Of a stretch of 64,000 bases of DNA, positions 60,542 to 64,000 are shown piece after piece. Position 1 is the first letter of the stretch. Each line of letters starts with the position of its first letter. The notes beneath the pieces were generated by a model that did not search any database, was not told the origin of the DNA, and saw nothing but the letters and a program-made list of their open reading frames with translations. Source of the stretch: Nocardia rhizosphaerihabitans (lineage in GTDB: Bacteria > Actinomycetota > Actinomycetes > Mycobacteriales > Mycobacteriaceae); the NCBI RefSeq assembly GCF_014646295.1, contig NZ_BMNE01000003.1, forward strand, positions 309,804 through 373,803, in the 5' to 3' direction. The position numbers and the translations under genes were made by a program.

Positions 60542-62149
60542 ATGACCCAAGTCGAATCGGTCCACCCCGAACGCGCGATCGCGCGCGATCGTCTGGCCGT
60601 CGACCCGCCGATCGACACCCTCGTCGGTCTTCTGGCCGACCAGGCCGTCCGCTCTCCCGACCGTGAATTCCTCCGGTTCGTGGACGGGTCCTGGACTTTC
60701 GCCGAGGTCGACGACTGGACCTCGCGGCTGGCCCGGCGGCTGGTCACCGAGGACGGTGTCCGCCCGGGTGACCGGGTCGCGATCATGCTGCCCAACGTGG
60801 TGCAGTGGCCGATCGCCTGGCTGGCGATCCTCAAGGCGGGCGCGGTGACGGTTCCGGTGAACTCGTCGTATCAGCGGGCCGACCTGGAATTCGTCCTCCA
60901 GGATTCCGGCGCCAGGGTGCTGTTCACCGACGCCGAGCACACCGCGCTGGTCGAGGAGGTGCGCACCGCCAACGGCGAGCTGGCCGACGTCCGGATCGTC
61001 GAAGCCTCGTCGCCCGGCGAGCTGGCGGACTACCCGGCGGCCCGGCCGGCGGTCGACATCACCGGCGAGACCCTCGCGAACCTCCAATACACCTCGGGAA
61101 CAACGGGATTCCCCAAGGCCTGCATGCTGACCCACGACTACTGGACCCGGCTGGGCTGGGTGTGCACGAACGCGACCGGCCTCGGCGCCGACGACGTGGC
61201 CCTCACCTCGCAGCCGTTCTCCTACATGGACCCGCAGTGGAACACCTCGCTGTGCCTGACGATCGGCGCGCCGCTGGTGGTGCTTCCCCGCTTCTCCGCC
61301 TCCGGCTTCATGGCCGACGTCCGCAAGCACCGGGCCACGTTCTGCTACGTGCTCGGTTCTATGCCGACGCTGCTGTTCAAGCAGCCGCCCACTCCGCAGG
61401 ACCGCGACAACGACCTGCGCATCGTGCTGTGCTCGGCCATCCCCGCCGCGCTGCACGCGGAGCTCGAGCAGCGGTGGGGCGCGCCGTGGCGGGAGATCTT
61501 CGGGATGACCGAGAGCGGCGCCGACCTGGTGAGCCTGCCCGAGAACGCCGGTGATGTCGGCAGCGGACGGCTGGGTCAGCCGGTTCCCACCAAGCGGGTC
61601 CGCGTTGTCGACCCGCAGGGGCGCGAGGTCGCCGAGGGGGAGTCCGGTGAACTGATCACCTCGGGCAAGCCGATGATGCTCGGCTACTGGAACCGACCCG
61701 AGGAAACCGCCCAGGTGCTGCGCGACGGCTGGCTGCACACCGGGGATGTCGCCGTGCGTGAGGCGGGCAGCTATCGGCTGGTCGGCCGGATCAAGGACAT
61801 GGTCCGTCGGGGCGGGGAGAACATCGCCAGCGCCGAGGTCGAACGTGTCCTGGAACGCGACGGCACCGTCGTCGCGACGGCGGTCGTCGGTGTGCCCGAC
61901 GAGCTGTTCGGCGAGGAGGTCAAGGCTTTCGTGCAGCTGGCCCCCGGCATCGAGGGGAGCCGCGAGACCGCCGAGCGGATCCTCGACAACGCGCGAAAGC
62001 AGTTGGCGCGCTTCAAGCTTCCGCGCTACGTGGAGTTCGTCGCCGACTTCCCGCGCACCCCGTCCGAACGGGTTTCCAAGCCCGCGCTGAAAGCGCGCGC
62101 GGCCGAGCACCCCGGCACCACCTACGACCTGCAACCCTCGCGCGACTGA
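60542..62149 (+). CDS. Class I adenylate-forming CoA ligase (CaiC-like)
   Basis: A 535-residue ANL enzyme. YTSGTTGFPKAC (P-loop), FGMTESGAD (A5), TGDVAVREAG (A7), VRRGGENIASAEVE (hinge) and a C-terminal lysine after PRTPSERVS. The MTESGAD and short C-terminal end are close to crotonobetaine/carnitine-CoA ligases, but the substrate is open. GAGGACGAC precedes ATG 60542. It is the first gene of an operon with enoyl-CoA hydratase (10 bases on) and alcohol dehydrogenase. Confidence 0.9.
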   Translation: MTQVESVHPERAIARDRLAVDPPIDTLVGLLADQAVRSPDREFLRFVDGSWTFAEVDDWTSRLARRLVTEDGVRPGDRVAIMLPNVVQWPIAWLAILKAGAVTVPVNSSYQRADLEFVLQDSGARVLFTDAEHTALVEEVRTANGELADVRIVEASSPGELADYPAARPAVDITGETLANLQYTSGTTGFPKACMLTHDYWTRLGWVCTNATGLGADDVALTSQPFSYMDPQWNTSLCLTIGAPLVVLPRFSASGFMADVRKHRATFCYVLGSMPTLLFKQPPTPQDRDNDLRIVLCSAIPAALHAELEQRWGAPWREIFGMTESGADLVSLPENAGDVGSGRLGQPVPTKRVRVVDPQGREVAEGESGELITSGKPMMLGYWNRPEETAQVLRDGWLHTGDVAVREAGSYRLVGRIKDMVRRGGENIASAEVERVLERDGTVVATAVVGVPDELFGEEVKAFVQLAPGIEGSRETAERILDNARKQLARFKLPRYVEFVADFPRTPSERVSKPALKARAAEHPGTTYDLQPSRD

Positions 62150-62159
62150 GGAGCCGGAC

Positions 62160-62921
62160 ATGACCGACAACTACCTGGTCACCCGCATCGACGACGACGT
62201 CGCGGTACTCACCCTGAGCCGCCCGGCGAAGCTGAACGTGCTCGACGTGGCCACCCGGGTGCAGCTCGCGCAGACCATCCGCCACTTCGGCACCGGTGAT
62301 CTGGTTCGCGGGATCGTGCTCACCGGCACCGGCCGCGCCTTCTCCGCCGGGGAAGATCTGCAGTCGGTGCCCAGCACCTACGACGAGATCCGCCAGGCCG
62401 TCGCGACCTTCCACGACATCACCCGCGCGATTCTCGAAACGCAGATCCCGGTGATCGCGGCCGTGAACGGGATCGCGGTCGGCGGCGCCTCGGAGATCAC
62501 GCTGAGCTGTGACGCGCGGATCGGCAGCCCGGCCGCCGAGTACTTCCAGCCGGAGAACCACCGCGGGATCATCATCTCCAACGCCTCGAGCTTCCTGCTG
62601 GGCCGTCTGGTGCGCAACCACGCGATGCGCATCGTCCTGGGCTCGGAACGGATCAAGGCCGACGAGGCCCTGCGTATCGGGCTCCTGGACGAGATCGTCG
62701 CCGACGAGAACCTGGTGGCTCGCGCGGTCGACACGGTCCGGCAGTGGAATTCCGATCCCCGCACCACCGCACTGCATCTGGGCCTGTTGCGCCCGCGCGC
62801 CGACGAGATCGAGGCCGCCTTCGCCCGCGAAGACGACGCGGCCCGCCAGTCCTGGGAGTCCGGTGCCTTCTCCGAAGGCATCGAGAGCTTCTGGGCATCG
62901 AAGAACGAACGGAGACGATGA
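62160..62921 (+). CDS. Enoyl-CoA hydratase/isomerase family protein
   Basis: A 253-residue crotonase-fold protein. GTGRAFSAGEDLQ (about 58-70) and NGIAVGGASEITLSCD (about 104-119) form the oxyanion hole. Catalytic Glu residues of the plain hydratase are not both obvious, so isomerase or hydrolase activity remains possible. GAGGAGCCGGAC precedes ATG 62160. Its stop overlaps the start region of the dehydrogenase (ATGATGA). Confidence 0.87.
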   Translation: MTDNYLVTRIDDDVAVLTLSRPAKLNVLDVATRVQLAQTIRHFGTGDLVRGIVLTGTGRAFSAGEDLQSVPSTYDEIRQAVATFHDITRAILETQIPVIAAVNGIAVGGASEITLSCDARIGSPAAEYFQPENHRGIIISNASSFLLGRLVRNHAMRIVLGSERIKADEALRIGLLDEIVADENLVARAVDTVRQWNSDPRTTALHLGLLRPRADEIEAAFAREDDAARQSWESGAFSEGIESFWASKNERRR

Positions 62922-64000
62922 TGATCACCACCGAAGCAGCAGTACTCACCGCGGTGAACGAACCGCTGGAGTTCACCGAGATCCAGGTCGACGACCCGGA
63001 ACCCAACGAGGTACGCCTCGCCGTCTCCAATGTCGGTCTGTGCCACAGCGACCTGCACTATATGACCGGAACCGTCGCCGCCGACCTGCCCGTGGTGGTC
63101 GGGCACGAGGTAGCGGGCGTGGTCGAGTCGGTCGGCTCCGCGGTCACCACCTTGCGTCCCGGCGACCGGGTCGTCGGTGCGCTCACGCCCTCGTGCGGGC
63201 AATGCCGCAACTGCCAGGTCGGGCACTCGACCCAGTGTCAGCGCTCCACGCAGATCCGGCAGCGGCCCCGGCCCGCCTTCCAGCTGCCCAGCGGTCAGGT
63301 GGTGCACCGGCTCGGCGACGTCGGCGCGTTCTCCCGCCACACCCTGATGCGCGAGAACGCCCTGGTGAAGGTGCCCGACGAGGTGGGTCTGCACGTGGGC
63401 TGCCTGCTCTCGTGCTGCATCATCACCGGTGTCGGCGCGGTGTTCCGCGGCGCCGAGGTGCGTCCCGGCGCCACCGTCGCCGTGATCGGTTGCGGCGGTG
63501 TCGGTTCGGCCATCATCCAGGGCGCGCGCCTGGCCGGCGCCTCCGCGATCGTCGCCGTCGACCTCGACGACGCCCGGCTGGCCGCAGCCCGGACCTACGG
63601 CGCCACCCACGTCGTGAACGGTGCGGCCGACGTGCCCGCAGAGATCCAGAAGCTGCTCGGCGACGGCGTGGACTATTCGTTCGAGGCGGTCGGCAGCGCG
63701 CGCACCGCGGCCACCGCGCTGGAGGTGCTGCGCCCCACCGGCACCGCGTGCCTGGTCGGTATCGCCCCCGACGGCACCGACCTGAAGCTGCCCGCCTGGA
63801 ACTTCTTCTTCAGCGAGAAGCGGCTCATCGGGTCCTACATGGGTTCGGGTCAGGCGCAGGAAGACATCGCCCAGTTCGCCCGCCTGTACCAGCAGGGGCG
63901 TCTGCTGCTCGACGAGATGGTCAGCGACGTCATCGGATTCCACGACATCGACAAGGGCTTCGAGGCGATGAAGTCCGGCGAGGTCACCCGCATCGTCGCC
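62921..64000 (+). CDS. Zinc-dependent alcohol dehydrogenase (partial, runs off the window)
   Basis: At least 360 residues, no stop before the window end. Catalytic zinc ligands C41 (GLCHSD) and H62 (VVGHEVAG); structural zinc cysteines C92, C95, C98 and C106; NAD motif GCGGVGSAIIQGARLAGA near 190. Medium-chain ADH, class III-like layout. ATG 62918 or 62921 may start it; GGAG is 6 bases before the second. Third gene of the CoA-ligase operon: ligase, hydratase and dehydrogenase together suggest stepwise oxidation of an unsaturated or hydroxylated acid or alcohol. Confidence 0.9.
   Translation, partial: MITTEAAVLTAVNEPLEFTEIQVDDPEPNEVRLAVSNVGLCHSDLHYMTGTVAADLPVVVGHEVAGVVESVGSAVTTLRPGDRVVGALTPSCGQCRNCQVGHSTQCQRSTQIRQRPRPAFQLPSGQVVHRLGDVGAFSRHTLMRENALVKVPDEVGLHVGCLLSCCIITGVGAVFRGAEVRPGATVAVIGCGGVGSAIIQGARLAGASAIVAVDLDDARLAAARTYGATHVVNGAADVPAEIQKLLGDGVDYSFEAVGSARTAATALEVLRPTGTACLVGIAPDGTDLKLPAWNFFFSEKRLIGSYMGSGQAQEDIAQFARLYQQGRLLLDEMVSDVIGFHDIDKGFEAMKSGEVTRIVA

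Noticed and set aside
1..64000. CRISPR arrays, tRNA/rRNA genes, insertion sequences or prophage
   Set aside because: Looked for direct repeats, transposase motifs and tRNA-like cloverleaves; none convincing.

Overview
The window is high-GC chromosomal DNA from an actinobacterium of the Mycobacteriales, most likely Nocardia or a close relative. Evidence: a complete mce/yrbE lipid-import operon, two tandem MspA-family porins with signal peptides, an MMPL exporter, many TetR and PucR regulators, many GTG/TTG starts, and long operons of acyl-CoA enzymes whose stop and start codons overlap. I saw no rRNA, tRNA, CRISPR array, insertion sequence or phage gene. It reads as a metabolic and cell-envelope region, not a mobile island.

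Layout. 21-3254 (minus): a GMC oxidoreductase and a steroid-dehydrogenase-like flavoprotein. 3416-6687 (plus): thiol peroxidase of the glutathione-peroxidase family, NmrA-like Rossmann protein, DUF574-type methyltransferase, class II glutamine amidotransferase. 6696-10802 (minus): nitric-oxide defence (nsrR-hmp, with a palindromic operator candidate), a Crp/Fnr regulator and a drug-type MFS pump. 10985-11675 (plus): a poorly understood run of tiny ORFs. 11801-13975: acyl-CoA ligase facing a TetR gene. 14126-19925: MFS importer, hotdog thioesterase and a four-gene operon (PhyH-type dioxygenase, RidA, diaminopentanoate-dehydrogenase-like enzyme, D-amino-acid-oxidase-like flavoprotein) that looks like an undescribed amine or amino-acid catabolic route. 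20131-21627: TetR and a degenerate SDR. 21698-25782: polyhydroxyalkanoate synthase, PucR regulator and PHA-depolymerase-like hydrolase. 26019-28959: two MspA porins and a cation/proton antiporter. 28964-32257: 35-residue membrane protein, TetR, MMPL transporter.

33014-43855 is a TetR gene divergent from a ten-gene beta-oxidation operon: thiolase, two SDRs, MaoC hydratase, APH-type kinase, three acyl-CoA dehydrogenases, and pntAB making NADPH. The kinase next to an ACAD10/11-like dehydrogenase suggests use of 4-hydroxyacyl-CoA substrates. 43946-54052 (minus) is a mce operon with an unusual membrane protein in front and a 28-residue peptide at its end; a PucR gene and an HSL-type esterase lie upstream. 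56743-59511 (plus) holds an unknown protein, a glutamine-synthetase-like ligase and a class I amidotransferase (gamma-glutamyl-amide chemistry). 59579-64000 is a TetR gene divergent from an acyl-CoA ligase, enoyl-CoA hydratase and zinc alcohol dehydrogenase operon that runs off the window.

The main new observation is regulatory. Repeated palindromes tie distant loci together: (1) ACAAC-N4-GTTGT sites whose right arm supplies the -35 box, 17 bp before a -10 box, at the MFS importer, the dioxygenase operon and the MspA porins, with a weaker copy before one of two TetR genes sharing a recognition-helix region; (2) CTAAGCAAGCGCTTA at the acyl-CoA ligase and at the thiolase operon/TetR intergenic region; (3) TAGTCA-N15-TGACT at the esterase/glutamine-synthetase-like locus and at the CoA-ligase operon. 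Together they suggest three small regulons joining uptake (porins, MFS, mce) to CoA-thioester and amine catabolism.
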